The notes beneath the pieces are model-generated. The model searched no databases. It was not told the origin of the DNA and was given only the letters and a program-made list of their open reading frames with translations. The translations under genes and the position numbers were made by a program. DNA of 33,129 nt. Source: Prevotella sp. UBA2754. Lineage in GTDB: Bacteria > Bacteroidota > Bacteroidia > Bacteroidales > Bacteroidaceae. Of this stretch, positions 1 through 8,570 are shown one piece after another; within the stretch, counting starts at the first letter, position 1, and every line of letters begins with the position of its first letter. The DNA lies in contig DEJG01000026.1 of assembly GCA_002353295.1 (NCBI GenBank), positions 3,760-36,888 of the forward strand. The letters are read 5' to 3'.

Positions 1-341
1 TGACGGAAAAAGTCCATCAGCTGTTCGCCGCTCACCCTGAGTATGCGGGTGGGCACCATTGCCTCGATCGTAGTCTGAGCAGGACGACCGTCGAGGCAGT
101 TGGGATAGTCGCCCGCAAACTCGCCCTCGAACGAGAACCATGTGATATGCTCCCTATCATCACTGATGCCATACGTTACATACTTGAAGCACCCTTCGGT
201 GACGAAGCCGAACCATCGTGCGGGGTCGCCCTCGCGCTCCAGCTGATCGCCCTTGCGGTAAGTCACTTCCTTGCCCTCGCGCTCGCAAAACTCGCGCAGC
301 GCCTTGATGTCAATACTGTTTTTCCCGAATTTCTGTTCCAT
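1..341 (-). CDS. Crp/Fnr-family cyclic-nucleotide-binding regulator, C-terminal part outside window
   Basis: Reverse-strand reading frame starting with ATG at 341 and still open at base 1, so only the first 113 residues are present. The visible part reads as a cupin-like cNMP-binding domain: an N-terminal helix, then a segment with REGD and WFGFVTEGCFKY, then FEGEFAGDYP and a TTIEAMVPTRIL strand, the usual order in Crp/Fnr proteins of Bacteroidetes. The helix-turn-helix would lie beyond the window, so DNA binding is inferred from the family. The ligand is unknown; such proteins often lack the cAMP-contacting residues. A TACCTTTG element at 360-367 supports this start with a leader of roughly 14 bases. 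Confidence 0.75.
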   Translation of the reverse strand, partial: MEQKFGKNSIDIKALREFCEREGKEVTYRKGDQLEREGDPARWFGFVTEGCFKYVTYGISDDREHITWFSFEGEFAGDYPNCLDGRPAQTTIEAMVPTRILRVSGEQLMDFFR

Positions 342-359
342 CGTCAGCGAATTTGCTGG

Positions 360-367
360 CAAAGGTA
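360..367 (-). promoter_or_regulatory. Bacteroidetes -7 element for the Crp/Fnr-like gene
   Basis: On the minus strand this reads TACCTTTG, matching the TAnnTTTG consensus of the Bacteroidetes primary sigma factor. It lies about 20 bases before the start codon at 341. No clear TTG element is seen 19-21 bases further upstream. Confidence 0.55.
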
Positions 368-496
368 CGATTTTTTGTTTAAAATGTACTATGATACCCT
401 ATAAAATGCTTGTCAAAGTATCGCTGAATGTCATGATTTTATATGAGCTGATACTTAAAAAAACATAAATAGATAACCAAAATTTGTTCAGATGGG

Positions 497-531
497 AAAG
501 AAAAAGGAGTTGCGATTTCTCGTAACTCCTT
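497..531 (-). terminator. Intrinsic terminator of tRNA-Asn
   Basis: 504-515 and 520-531 form a 12-bp stem (one G-T pair) closed by a four-base loop, read as GAAA on the minus strand. On the minus strand it is followed by TTTTTCTTT (505 down to 497). It begins 11 bases beyond the 3' end of the tRNA-Asn gene, exactly where a terminator for that gene belongs. Confidence 0.85.
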
Positions 532-542
532 GATTTCTAAGG

Positions 543-616
543 CGCTTCAGGATGGGCTTGAACCAACGACCCCCTGATTAACAGTCAGGTGCTCTAACCA
601 ACTGAGCTACTGAAGC
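543..616 (-). tRNA. tRNA-Asn (anticodon GUU)
   Basis: A 74-nt cloverleaf on the minus strand: a 7-bp acceptor stem (616-610 with 550-544), a 4-bp D stem, a 5-bp anticodon stem with loop CTGTTAA and anticodon GTT at 582-580, a 5-base variable loop and a T loop reading TTCAAGC. The discriminator base is G, normal for tRNA-Asn, and CCA is not encoded. The T stem carries one T-T mismatch (positions 50 and 64, bases 566 and 552); all other stem positions pair. It has its own promoter and terminator, so it is a single-gene unit. Confidence 0.95.
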
Positions 617-638
617 AGGTTTTGCTGTTAAGCGGGTG

Positions 639-670
639 CAAAGATACGATGTTTTTCTGAATCTTGCAAA
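639..670 (-). promoter_or_regulatory. Promoter of tRNA-Asn (-33 and -7 elements)
   Basis: On the minus strand TTTG (670-667) is followed by a 20-base spacer and TATCTTTG (646-639), a full match to the Bacteroidetes -33/-7 arrangement. The mature tRNA begins 22 bases downstream. Confidence 0.8.
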
Positions 671-709
671 CTTTTTTGAGAAAAAATTCACTGGAAGCGT
701 AAATTTTCG

Positions 710-717
710 TATCTTTG
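710..717 (+). promoter_or_regulatory. Bacteroidetes -7 element for the S41 protease gene
   Basis: TATCTTTG followed by CAG, 27 bases before the ATG at 745. No good TTG is found at the expected spacing, so the upstream half is weak. Confidence 0.6.
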
Positions 718-744
718 CAGCCATAAATAATATAATTAAGGTCA

Positions 745-2412
745 ATGAAACTTAGAATTTTATCGCTTATCTTGTTCTCTGGCTTGACTCTGAATCTGTC
801 AGCTCAGGATGTAAAAAACCATAATCTGGAGGTGGCAAAGAATTTGGAAATATTCAATGCCATCTACAAAGATCTCGATTTGATGTATGTCGACACGTTG
901 AATGCCAGTGAGGTGATTGGTACCGGAATTAAAGCAATGTTACGCTCACTCGACCCATATACAGAGTATTATCCTGAGGAAAAACAGAAAGACCTGAAAT
1001 TGTTGATGACGGGTAAATATGCTGGAATCGGTGCCTTGATACGTTATCACCAGAAATTGAAACGTGTGGTGATAGAAGAGCCTTATGTTGGAATGCCTGC
1101 TGCTGAGGTGGGTCTGAAGAAGGGGGATGTCATTCTGCAGATTGATGATACGCTGATGACTGACAAGACAGTATCGTATGTCAGTGAACATCTGCGAGGT
1201 GATGCAGGTACAACTTTCGTGCTGAAGATTCAGCGTCCCTCGACGGGTAAGACGATGAAGTTTAAGATTACGCGTCAGAGCATCAAAATGCCAGAGATAA
1301 CCTATTATGGTATGCGTCCCAATGGAATTGGCTATATCAACCTGAACACATTTACAGGCGAGCCGGCTAAACCGATGCGTCGCGCTTTTCTGGATTTGAA
1401 GAAGCAGGGAGCCACAAAGTTGATACTCGACTTGCGTGGTAATGGTGGCGGTTCGCTAGCAGAGTGTGTGGATATAGCCAATATGTGGATACCTAAGGGA
1501 GTGACGCTCGTGGAGACAAGAGGAAAAATCCGGCGGGCTAATTCTGAATACAAGACGCGTCTGGAACCTATTGATACTTTGATGCCATTGGTTGTGTTGG
1601 TGAACGACGAGACGGCCTCGGCCAGTGAGATTGTGAGTGGTTCAATCCAGGATTTGGATAGAGGTATAGTAATAGGAACGCGTACATACGGGAAAGGTTT
1701 GGTGCAGATACCTAATATAGAAGTGCCCTATAATGGAAATCTGAAACTGACCACTTCGAAATATTATATTCCCAGTGGGCGTTGCATTCAGGCCATTAAC
1801 TATAAGCACGGTGGCGGAGGTTACAAAGAACATGTGCCCGATTCGCTGACGCACGTATTCTATACGAAGAATGGGCGTGAGGTGCGCGATGGCGGCGGTA
1901 TAAAGCCAGATATTGAAGTGAAGCCCGATACGCTGGCAAATATCACTCTCTATCTCGACCGTCTGGATTCTACGGAGACAGTGCTTGATTATGTGGTAGA
2001 CTACATTGCCAAGCATCCTACAATAGCTGCTCCTAAGGATTTCCACCTGACGGATGCCGACTATGCTGATTTCAAGCAGCGCGTGGTGAAGGCAGGATTT
2101 ACTTATGACCAAGTGAGCAAGAAACAATATGAAGAGTTGGTAAAAGTAGCAAAATTTGAAGGCTATTATGATGAGGCCCGTTCCGAGTTTGATGCATTGA
2201 AGGCAAAGCTCGACCATCATGACATCTCGCATAATCTGGATAGACATCGTGAAGAAATCCAGCACATGTTGGAACAGGATATTCTGTCGGCTTATTATTA
2301 TCAGGCAGGACAGATAGAGGCAGCTCTGCAATATGACAAAACCCTGAAAGAAGCAGAACGAATCCTGAACACGCCTGGTGAGTATGAAAAAGTGTTGAAA
2401 CCTGAAAAATAG
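745..2412 (+). CDS. S41-family C-terminal processing peptidase (CtpA/Prc type)
   Basis: Exported serine protease of 555 residues. Such proteases cut near the C terminus of envelope proteins, using a PDZ domain to capture substrate. Visible features: a signal peptide over residues 1-20 ending SA|Q; a helical segment with the RSLDPYTEYY motif (about 67-76); a PDZ domain at about 95-175; and the S41 core with DLRGNGGGSL (229-238), ETASASE giving nucleophile Ser292, and TYGKG giving general base Lys317. The 25-residue Ser-Lys spacing matches the family. The C-terminal 150 residues are helical and charged, of unknown role. It is monocistronic by its own promoter at 710. Its natural substrate cannot be read from the sequence. 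Confidence 0.9.
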   Translation: MKLRILSLILFSGLTLNLSAQDVKNHNLEVAKNLEIFNAIYKDLDLMYVDTLNASEVIGTGIKAMLRSLDPYTEYYPEEKQKDLKLLMTGKYAGIGALIRYHQKLKRVVIEEPYVGMPAAEVGLKKGDVILQIDDTLMTDKTVSYVSEHLRGDAGTTFVLKIQRPSTGKTMKFKITRQSIKMPEITYYGMRPNGIGYINLNTFTGEPAKPMRRAFLDLKKQGATKLILDLRGNGGGSLAECVDIANMWIPKGVTLVETRGKIRRANSEYKTRLEPIDTLMPLVVLVNDETASASEIVSGSIQDLDRGIVIGTRTYGKGLVQIPNIEVPYNGNLKLTTSKYYIPSGRCIQAINYKHGGGGYKEHVPDSLTHVFYTKNGREVRDGGGIKPDIEVKPDTLANITLYLDRLDSTETVLDYVVDYIAKHPTIAAPKDFHLTDADYADFKQRVVKAGFTYDQVSKKQYEELVKVAKFEGYYDEARSEFDALKAKLDHHDISHNLDRHREEIQHMLEQDILSAYYYQAGQIEAALQYDKTLKEAERILNTPGEYEKVLKPEK

Positions 2413-2429
2413 AAATAATTCACGAAATA

Positions 2430-2461
2430 TTTGCAGGATTACAAAAAAATGTGTAATTTTG
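2430..2461 (+). promoter_or_regulatory. Promoter of the rimP-nusA-infB-suf operon
   Basis: TTTG (2430-2433), a 20-base spacer, then TAATTTTG (2454-2461): an ideal Bacteroidetes -33/-7 pair. Transcription would begin near 2466, leaving a leader of about 65 bases before rimP, longer than the roughly 10-35 base leaders of the other units here. The element also shows that the upstream in-frame start at 2459, which falls inside the promoter, is not used. Confidence 0.8.
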
Positions 2462-2474
2462 CAGGCGTTCAGAG

Positions 2475-2512
2475 GAATGAGGGGCTTGAAAGAGCCTCTC
2501 ATTCTTGTTTTA
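2475..2512 (+). promoter_or_regulatory. Terminator-like hairpin in the rimP operon leader
   Basis: 2475-2486 and 2493-2504 pair over 12 bp with one G-T wobble around a 6-base loop (TGAAAG), followed by a T-rich run (TTGTTTT, 2505-2511). It sits about 9 bases after the predicted transcription start and 19 bases before the rimP ATG. It could terminate the preceding S41 gene, but RNA from the rimP promoter must also pass it, so it may act as an attenuator. Confidence 0.65.
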
Positions 2513-2530
2513 ATACCAACTAAAAGGTGT

Positions 2531-3004
2531 ATGATTAATAAAGAAACAGTAAAAGCAGCGGTAGAGGACTGGCTCTCACAGAATGACTATTTTCTGGTAG
2601 ATGTTGAGATGACATCCGATGGCCGCATTGTGATTGAAATTGACCATGCCGATGGGGTGTGGATTGAAGATTGTGCAGAACTGAGCCGTTTTCTGCAGGA
2701 GAAGCTTGGCGACGAACTGGGCGATTATGAATTGGAGGTAGGATCGGCTGGTATTGGTCAGCCTTTCAAAGTGGTGCAGCAGTATCGCAACCATGTCGGT
2801 AAGGACGTTGAGGTGATGTTGCTCGATGGCAAAAAACAGCAAGGTGTCCTGAAGGCAGTGAGCGATGACGGACAGTCATTCGAGATGACTGTCAAAGAGA
2901 AACAAAAGCAGGAGGGCAAGAAGCGCCCCGTCATAGTAGAGGTCGACAAGACTTTTGCAATGGATGGTGTGAAATATACCAAATACCTGCTGAACTTTAA
3001 GTAA
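2531..3004 (+). CDS. rimP: Ribosome maturation factor RimP
   Basis: A cytoplasmic protein of 157 residues that helps mature the 30S subunit. The frame is open further upstream to 2459, but that region contains the promoter and leader hairpin, so the ATG at 2531 (MINKETVKAAVEDW) is chosen. It shows the N-terminal alpha/beta domain with DVEMTSDGRIVIEID and VWIEDCAELSR, the YELEVGSAGIGQPFK core (family consensus YxLEVSSPGxxRPL), and a C-terminal Sm-like beta barrel starting near GKDVEVMLLDGK. Position directly before nusA and infB is the classic gene order. Confidence 0.93.
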   Translation: MINKETVKAAVEDWLSQNDYFLVDVEMTSDGRIVIEIDHADGVWIEDCAELSRFLQEKLGDELGDYELEVGSAGIGQPFKVVQQYRNHVGKDVEVMLLDGKKQQGVLKAVSDDGQSFEMTVKEKQKQEGKKRPVIVEVDKTFAMDGVKYTKYLLNFK

Positions 3005-3032
3005 AGGTAAAAAAGTAAAAAATATAATATAA

Positions 3033-4292
3033 ATGGCTACAAAGAAAGAAACGAAAGGTCCGTCAATGATTGAGACCTTTCAAGAGTTTAAGGAGACCAA
3101 GAACATTGATCGCACAACGTTGGTCAGTGTACTTGAGGAGAGTTTTCGTAATGTGATTGCAAAGATTTATGGCTCCGACGAAAACTTTGACGTGATTGTA
3201 AACCCTGACAAGGGTGACTTTGAGATTCATCGCAACCGTATCGTGGTGGCTGATGGTGACGTTCAGGACGAGAACAAGGAGATTTCTTTGACTGAGGCAC
3301 AGAAGATAGAACCCGACTATGAGGTAGGCGAGGAAGTGAGCGAAGAAGTAAATTTCCAGAAGTTTGGTCGTCGTGCCATTCTTAACCTGCGTCAGACATT
3401 GGCTTCTAAAATATTGGAATTGGAACATGACTCACTGTACAATAAATATAAGGATCGCGTAGGACAGGTAGTGAGTGGTGAAGTCTATCAGATGTGGAAG
3501 CGCGAGGTGCTGCTGATTGACGACGAGGGCAACGAATTGCACTTGCCAAAGTCCGAGCAGATTCCAAGTGACAACTATCACAAAGGTGAGACTATCCGTG
3601 CTATCGTGAAGGAAGTTCAGAACGAGAACAACAATCCCCGTATCATTCTCTCACGTACCAGTCCTCTGTTCCTGGAGCGTCTGTTGGAGGCCGAGGTGCC
3701 CGAAATCAACGACGGTCTGATTACCATTCGTCGCGTTGCCCGTATGCCAGGTGAGCGTGCTAAGGTTGCCGTTGAGAGCTATGATGACCGCATCGATCCA
3801 GTAGGAGCTTGCGTAGGTGTGAAGGGTAGCCGTGTACATGGTATCGTACGTGAACTTGGTAACGAGAACATCGATGTGATAAACTTCTCTAATAATACTC
3901 AACTTTTCATTCAGCGTGCGTTGAGTCCTGCCAAGGTTAACAGAATCGTGCTCAATCCAGACGAGCATAAGGCCGAAGTTTACCTCAATCCAGAGGAAGT
4001 AAGCCTGGCTATCGGTAAAGGTGGTATGAACATCAAGTTGGCTTCTATGCTGACAGAATTTACAATAGACGTATTCCGCGATATTTCAGAGGCAGAAGAG
4101 GATGAAGATATCTATCTGGACGAGTTTGCCGATGAAATTGATCAGTGGATCATCGATTCCATCAAGGGCATCGGTTTGGATACAGCCAAGGCTGTGTTGA
4201 ATGCTCCTCGTGAGATGCTCATTGAGAAGGCAGACCTGGAGGAAGAGACCGTTGATCATCTGTTGGAGGTTCTGCGTGCAGAATTCGAGTAA
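3033..4292 (+). CDS. nusA: Transcription termination/antitermination factor NusA
   Basis: A cytoplasmic RNA polymerase-associated elongation factor of 419 residues affecting pausing, termination and antitermination. Domains in order: an N-terminal RNAP-binding domain (1-140), an S1 domain (about 143-207), KH1 with loop GVKG (262-265), KH2 with IGKGG (327-331), then an acidic linker (353-370) and one short helical C-terminal repeat. The length is normal for Bacteroidetes, which have a shorter C terminus than the enterobacterial protein. The gap from rimP is 28 bases and A-rich. NusA represses its own operon in some bacteria, relevant to the leader hairpin at 2475. Confidence 0.96.
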   Translation: MATKKETKGPSMIETFQEFKETKNIDRTTLVSVLEESFRNVIAKIYGSDENFDVIVNPDKGDFEIHRNRIVVADGDVQDENKEISLTEAQKIEPDYEVGEEVSEEVNFQKFGRRAILNLRQTLASKILELEHDSLYNKYKDRVGQVVSGEVYQMWKREVLLIDDEGNELHLPKSEQIPSDNYHKGETIRAIVKEVQNENNNPRIILSRTSPLFLERLLEAEVPEINDGLITIRRVARMPGERAKVAVESYDDRIDPVGACVGVKGSRVHGIVRELGNENIDVINFSNNTQLFIQRALSPAKVNRIVLNPDEHKAEVYLNPEEVSLAIGKGGMNIKLASMLTEFTIDVFRDISEAEEDEDIYLDEFADEIDQWIIDSIKGIGLDTAKAVLNAPREMLIEKADLEEETVDHLLEVLRAEFE

Positions 4293-4325
4293 AGTTAAGA
4301 ATTTAGCGTTTAAAGTTTATAGCTA

Positions 4326-7094
4326 ATGGGAATAAGATTAAATAAAGTATTATCAGAACTGAATATAGGACTTCAAACGGCAGTTGATTTCCTAAAGAAT
4401 AAAAAAGAGCTCGGTGAGGTAAAGGACGAGATGACCCCCAACACCAAAATCTCGGACGAACAATATCAGGCTTTAGTTGGCGAGTTCAGTGGTGATAAAG
4501 CTGTGAAGACTCAGGCCGACAAGATTTTCACCAAGAAGGTCAAGGAAAAGAAGGTGGAGAAGCCGGAGAAGGTGGAAAAGAAAATCACCATTACCGAGGA
4601 ATTGCTCGAGCAGCGTCCACAGTTGAAGACTGTAGGAAAAATAGACCTTGACAATATTGGCAAGAAACCTGCAGAAAAAATAGAGCCAGAGGAAAAAACA
4701 GAGGTTGCTGCCGTCAGCCCTGTGGAAGAACCAAAGGAAGATATCGTTGAAGAAAAGGTAGAGGAGACACCTGTTGTTGAGAATCCTCCCGTTGAAGAAC
4801 CAGAGCAAGAAGAGGAAAGTATAGCCGACACTGCTGATGCAATCGACACTAGTGATGCAGAGAATGGTGTGACTTCAGGTGTGAAAGTGATTGGTAAAAT
4901 TGACCTCTCTGCCATCAACCAAAGCACTCGTCCTAAGAAAAAGTCAAAGGAGGAGCGCCGTAAAGAACGCGAAGAAAAGGCTGCTGCCCTACACCAAGCA
5001 AATGGTGAGCGTAAGAAACGTGAGCGCATCCGTAGTGGCAAGGTGGATATTGAAGCTGCCGCCAGTCAGGCAAATCAGGTACAAGGCAAGAAAAACAAAA
5101 ATAAGGGTGGTAATCAGAACTTCAATGACAACCAACAGCAAGGAGGTGGCAAGAAGAATAAGAAGAACCGTCCTGTAAAGCCTTTGGAAGTTGACGAAGA
5201 AGCAGTAGCTCGTCAGGTAAAAGAAACGCTAGCCCGACTTACTTCTAAGAATCAGAACAAGAAGGGTGCCAAGTATCGTCGCGAGAAGCGTGATGCCGTT
5301 CAGGAGCGTTTGAGCGAGGAGATGGCTGCAGAAGCAGCAGAGAGCAAGGTACTGAAACTGACCGAGTTTGTGACGGTCAGTGAATTGGCAACCATGATGA
5401 ACGTTGGTGTCAATCAGGTAATCGGTACTTGTATGTCGATTGGTATTATGGTAAGTATTAATCAGCGTCTGGATGCTGAAACCATCAACATCGTGGCAGA
5501 GGAATTCGGGTTCACTACCGAGTACGTGAGTGCCGAAGTTCAAAATGCCATTACCGAAGAGGCTGACGATGAAAGCGATCTCGTTACCCGTGCACCTATC
5601 GTCACTGTGATGGGTCATGTCGATCATGGTAAGACTTCATTGCTGGACCATATTCGAAATACCAACGTGATTGCCGGTGAGGCTGGTGGTATTACCCAGC
5701 ATATCGGTGCTTACAATGTGAAGTTAAAAGATGGTCGTCGTATTACTTTCTTGGACACCCCTGGTCATGAGGCCTTTACTGCTATGCGTGCGCGTGGTGC
5801 TCAGGTGACTGATATTGCCATCATTATTGTTGCTGCCGATGACTCCGTGATGCCTACTACGAAGGAGGCTATTGCTCATGCTCAGGCAGCTAATGTGCCC
5901 ATGGTGTTTGCCATCAACAAGATTGATAAGCCAGGTGCTAATCCTGATAAAATTCGCGAAGACCTTGCCAACATGAACTTGTTGGTAGAAGAGTGGGGCG
6001 GTAAGTACCAGTGTCAGGAGATCTCTGCTAAGAAGGGTATGGGTGTTGATGAGCTGTTGGAGAAAGTGCTTCTCGAGGCAGAGATGCTCGACTTGAAAGC
6101 TAATCCAAACCGTAAGGCGACTGGTAGCATCATTGAATCGTCGCTCGATAAGGGTCGAGGATATGTGTCAACTGTACTTGTCAGCAATGGTACTTTGCGT
6201 GTTGGTGATGTTGTGATAGCCGGTACTGCCTGGGGCAAGGTGAAGGCTATGTTCAATGAGCGAAATCAACGCATCGAGAAGGCCGGACCCGCTGAACCTG
6301 CTATTATTCTTGGTTTGAACGGTGCTCCTACTGCTGGTGATTCATTCCATGTAATGGAAACCGAGCAGGAAGCTCGTGAGATAGCCAATAAGCGTACACA
6401 GTTACAGCGTGAGCAGTCATTGCGTACTACCAAAACAGTTGGATTGGATGAAATTTCTCATCGTATTGCTCTTGGTGAGTTCCACGAGTTGAACATTATC
6501 GTGAAAGGTGATACCGACGGTAGTATCGAGGCTCTCAGTGATTCATTCATCAAGCTCTCAACAGAGAAAGTTCAGGTGAATGTTATCTCCAAGGCCGTAG
6601 GTCAGATTTCTGAGAACGATGTGATGCTGGCCTCAGCTTCTGATGCTATTATTGTTGGCTTCCAAGTGCGTCCTTCTGCTGATGCACGTAGAGCTGCTGA
6701 GCGTGAAGGCGTTGAGATCAATACCTACTCTATCATCTATGATGCTATTGACGAGGTGAAGTCTACCATGGAGGGTATGCTCGACAAGGTGAAGAAAGAA
6801 GTTGTTACCGGCGAAATAGAGGTGAAGCAGGTCTTCAAGATTTCGAAGGTCGGAACAGTTGCTGGTGGCCTGGTCATTGAAGGTAAGGTACACTCGAAGG
6901 ATAAAGCCCGTGTGGTTCGTGATGGTATCGTGATTCATACTGCTCCTATCGAAGCTCTGAAGCGTTATAAAGATGATGCAAAAGAAGTGGCAACAGGTTT
7001 GGAATGCGGTATTTCATTGGTGAACTTCAACGACATCCAGACAGGTGATATCATAGAGACCTTCATGGAGATAGAAGTAGAACAGAAATTATAA
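4326..7094 (+). CDS. infB: Translation initiation factor IF-2
   Basis: A GTPase of 922 residues that places initiator tRNA on the 30S subunit and promotes subunit joining. It has an N-terminal IF2_N domain (about 1-52), then a long Glu/Pro/Val- and Lys-rich linker (about 60-330) with two copies of a GKIDL motif (104-108 and 190-194). A second IF2_N-like segment follows (about 340-390), then the G domain with GHVDHGKT (430-437), DTPGH (477-481) and NKID (531-534), and C-terminal barrels ending in the usual GDIIETF motif. The long linker accounts for the large size. The stop lies two bases before sufB, so the Fe-S genes are cotranscribed. Confidence 0.97.
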   Translation: MGIRLNKVLSELNIGLQTAVDFLKNKKELGEVKDEMTPNTKISDEQYQALVGEFSGDKAVKTQADKIFTKKVKEKKVEKPEKVEKKITITEELLEQRPQLKTVGKIDLDNIGKKPAEKIEPEEKTEVAAVSPVEEPKEDIVEEKVEETPVVENPPVEEPEQEEESIADTADAIDTSDAENGVTSGVKVIGKIDLSAINQSTRPKKKSKEERRKEREEKAAALHQANGERKKRERIRSGKVDIEAAASQANQVQGKKNKNKGGNQNFNDNQQQGGGKKNKKNRPVKPLEVDEEAVARQVKETLARLTSKNQNKKGAKYRREKRDAVQERLSEEMAAEAAESKVLKLTEFVTVSELATMMNVGVNQVIGTCMSIGIMVSINQRLDAETINIVAEEFGFTTEYVSAEVQNAITEEADDESDLVTRAPIVTVMGHVDHGKTSLLDHIRNTNVIAGEAGGITQHIGAYNVKLKDGRRITFLDTPGHEAFTAMRARGAQVTDIAIIIVAADDSVMPTTKEAIAHAQAANVPMVFAINKIDKPGANPDKIREDLANMNLLVEEWGGKYQCQEISAKKGMGVDELLEKVLLEAEMLDLKANPNRKATGSIIESSLDKGRGYVSTVLVSNGTLRVGDVVIAGTAWGKVKAMFNERNQRIEKAGPAEPAIILGLNGAPTAGDSFHVMETEQEAREIANKRTQLQREQSLRTTKTVGLDEISHRIALGEFHELNIIVKGDTDGSIEALSDSFIKLSTEKVQVNVISKAVGQISENDVMLASASDAIIVGFQVRPSADARRAAEREGVEINTYSIIYDAIDEVKSTMEGMLDKVKKEVVTGEIEVKQVFKISKVGTVAGGLVIEGKVHSKDKARVVRDGIVIHTAPIEALKRYKDDAKEVATGLECGISLVNFNDIQTGDIIETFMEIEVEQKL

Positions 7095-7096
7095 TA

Positions 7097-8545
7097 ATGT
7101 CTGAAAACAGTAATGAATTTGTCCGTCAGGTAGCCGAGCAGAAATACGAGTTCGGCTTCACTACGGATGTGCATACTGAAATCATAGAGAAAGGGCTGAA
7201 CGAGGATATCGTTCGGCTCATCTCTGCTAAGAAAGGTGAGCCCGAATGGATGCTTGACTTTCGCTTGAAGGCTTTTCGCTACTGGCAAGAGCAGAAAGAA
7301 CCGAAGTGGGGACATGTGCATGTGCCTCCTATTGACTACCAGGCTATTTCTTACTATGCCGACCCCTTGGCCAAAAAGCCGGCAGGTGACGGAAAGATTG
7401 ATCCAGAACTCGAAAAGACCTTCGATAAACTTGGCATACCTCTTGAGGAACGTTTGGCCTTAAGTGGTAATACCGCTGTGGATGCCATTATGGACTCTGT
7501 CAGTGTGAAGACCACCTTCAAAGAGAAATTGCGCGAAAAAGGTGTCATTTTCTGTAGCATTGGCGAGGCCATCAAGGAGCATGGCGACTTAGTGCGCCAG
7601 TATCTGGGCACCGTCGTTCCCTATCGTGACAATTTCTTTGCTGCACTTAACTCGGCCGTCTTCTCTGATGGTTCGTTTGTCTATATCCCCAAGGGAGTGC
7701 GCTGCCCGATGGAACTGAGCAGTTACTTCCGCATCAATGCAAGAAATACGGGCCAGTTTGAGCGTACGCTCATTGTGGCTGATGATGATAGCTATGTCTC
7801 GTATCTCGAAGGTTGTACGGCTCCGATGCGCGACGAAAACCAGTTGCATGCTGCCATTGTGGAAATTATCGTTATGAATCGTGCCGAAGTGAAATATTCA
7901 ACGGTGCAGAACTGGTATCCAGGTGACGAGAAAGGTAAGGGTGGCGTATTGAACTTGGTAACGAAGCGTGGTGACCTGCGTGGTGTTGACTCCAAACTCT
8001 CATGGACACAGGTGGAGACGGGTAGTGCCATCACCTGGAAATATCCCTCTTGCATCTTGCGTGGTGACAATTCTCAGGCTGAATTCTATAGTGTAGCCGT
8101 CACCAACAATTACCAAGAGGCTGATACGGGAACCAAGATGATTCATATGGGCAAGAACACTAAATCGACCATTATCTCGAAAGGAATCTCGGCAGGCCAT
8201 TCGCAGAACTCATATCGTGGATTGGTGCGTGCTACCTCAACAGCCGACAATGCCCGCAACTATTCATCGTGCGACTCATTGTTGATGGGCTCGGCGTGTG
8301 GCGCTCACACCTTCCCTTACATGGATGTTCACAACGATACCGCTGTCTTTGAGCACGAGGCCACGACCTCGAAAATCAGTGAAGATCAACTCTTCTATTG
8401 TAACCAACGTGGCATCCCAACAGAGCAGGCCGTAGGCTTGATTGTGAACGGCTATGCCAAGGAGGTGTTGCAGAAACTGCCCATGGAGTTTGCTGTTGAG
8501 GCTCAGAAATTGCTCAGTGTCTCGTTGGAAGGAACAGTGGGATGA
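7097..8545 (+). CDS. sufB: Fe-S cluster assembly scaffold SufB
   Basis: A scaffold subunit of 482 residues of the cytoplasmic SufBC2D complex, where Fe-S clusters are built. The right-handed beta-helix core is recognisable from FVYIPKGVRCPMELSSYFRI, LEGCTAPM and the ARNYSSCDSLLMG segment that holds the conserved cluster-site cysteine region, with GAHTFPYMDV after it. Length matches the family. The start lies two bases after the infB stop, implying translational coupling. From memory, relatives often have a CvpA-type membrane gene between infB and suf; none is present here. Confidence 0.97.
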   Translation: MSENSNEFVRQVAEQKYEFGFTTDVHTEIIEKGLNEDIVRLISAKKGEPEWMLDFRLKAFRYWQEQKEPKWGHVHVPPIDYQAISYYADPLAKKPAGDGKIDPELEKTFDKLGIPLEERLALSGNTAVDAIMDSVSVKTTFKEKLREKGVIFCSIGEAIKEHGDLVRQYLGTVVPYRDNFFAALNSAVFSDGSFVYIPKGVRCPMELSSYFRINARNTGQFERTLIVADDDSYVSYLEGCTAPMRDENQLHAAIVEIIVMNRAEVKYSTVQNWYPGDEKGKGGVLNLVTKRGDLRGVDSKLSWTQVETGSAITWKYPSCILRGDNSQAEFYSVAVTNNYQEADTGTKMIHMGKNTKSTIISKGISAGHSQNSYRGLVRATSTADNARNYSSCDSLLMGSACGAHTFPYMDVHNDTAVFEHEATTSKISEDQLFYCNQRGIPTEQAVGLIVNGYAKEVLQKLPMEFAVEAQKLLSVSLEGTVG

Positions 8546-8570
8546 TGAAAAAAGTAAAAGGTAAAAAACG

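Noticed and set aside
147..468. Two overlapping plus-strand frames of 85 and 65 codons
   Set aside because: The first part is antisense to the Crp/Fnr-like gene and the rest covers its promoter; no domain or start signal.
543..616. tRNA-Asn as an integration site for a mobile element
   Set aside because: No repeat of the tRNA 3' end, no integrase and no foreign-looking genes nearby in the window.
1642..2502. Long reverse-strand frame of 286 codons
   Set aside because: Fully antisense to the S41 protease gene, with no recognisable domain and a composition typical of a codon shadow.
2459..2530. Upstream extension of the rimP frame
   Set aside because: It begins inside the -7 promoter element and encodes the leader hairpin; family length fits the ATG at 2531.
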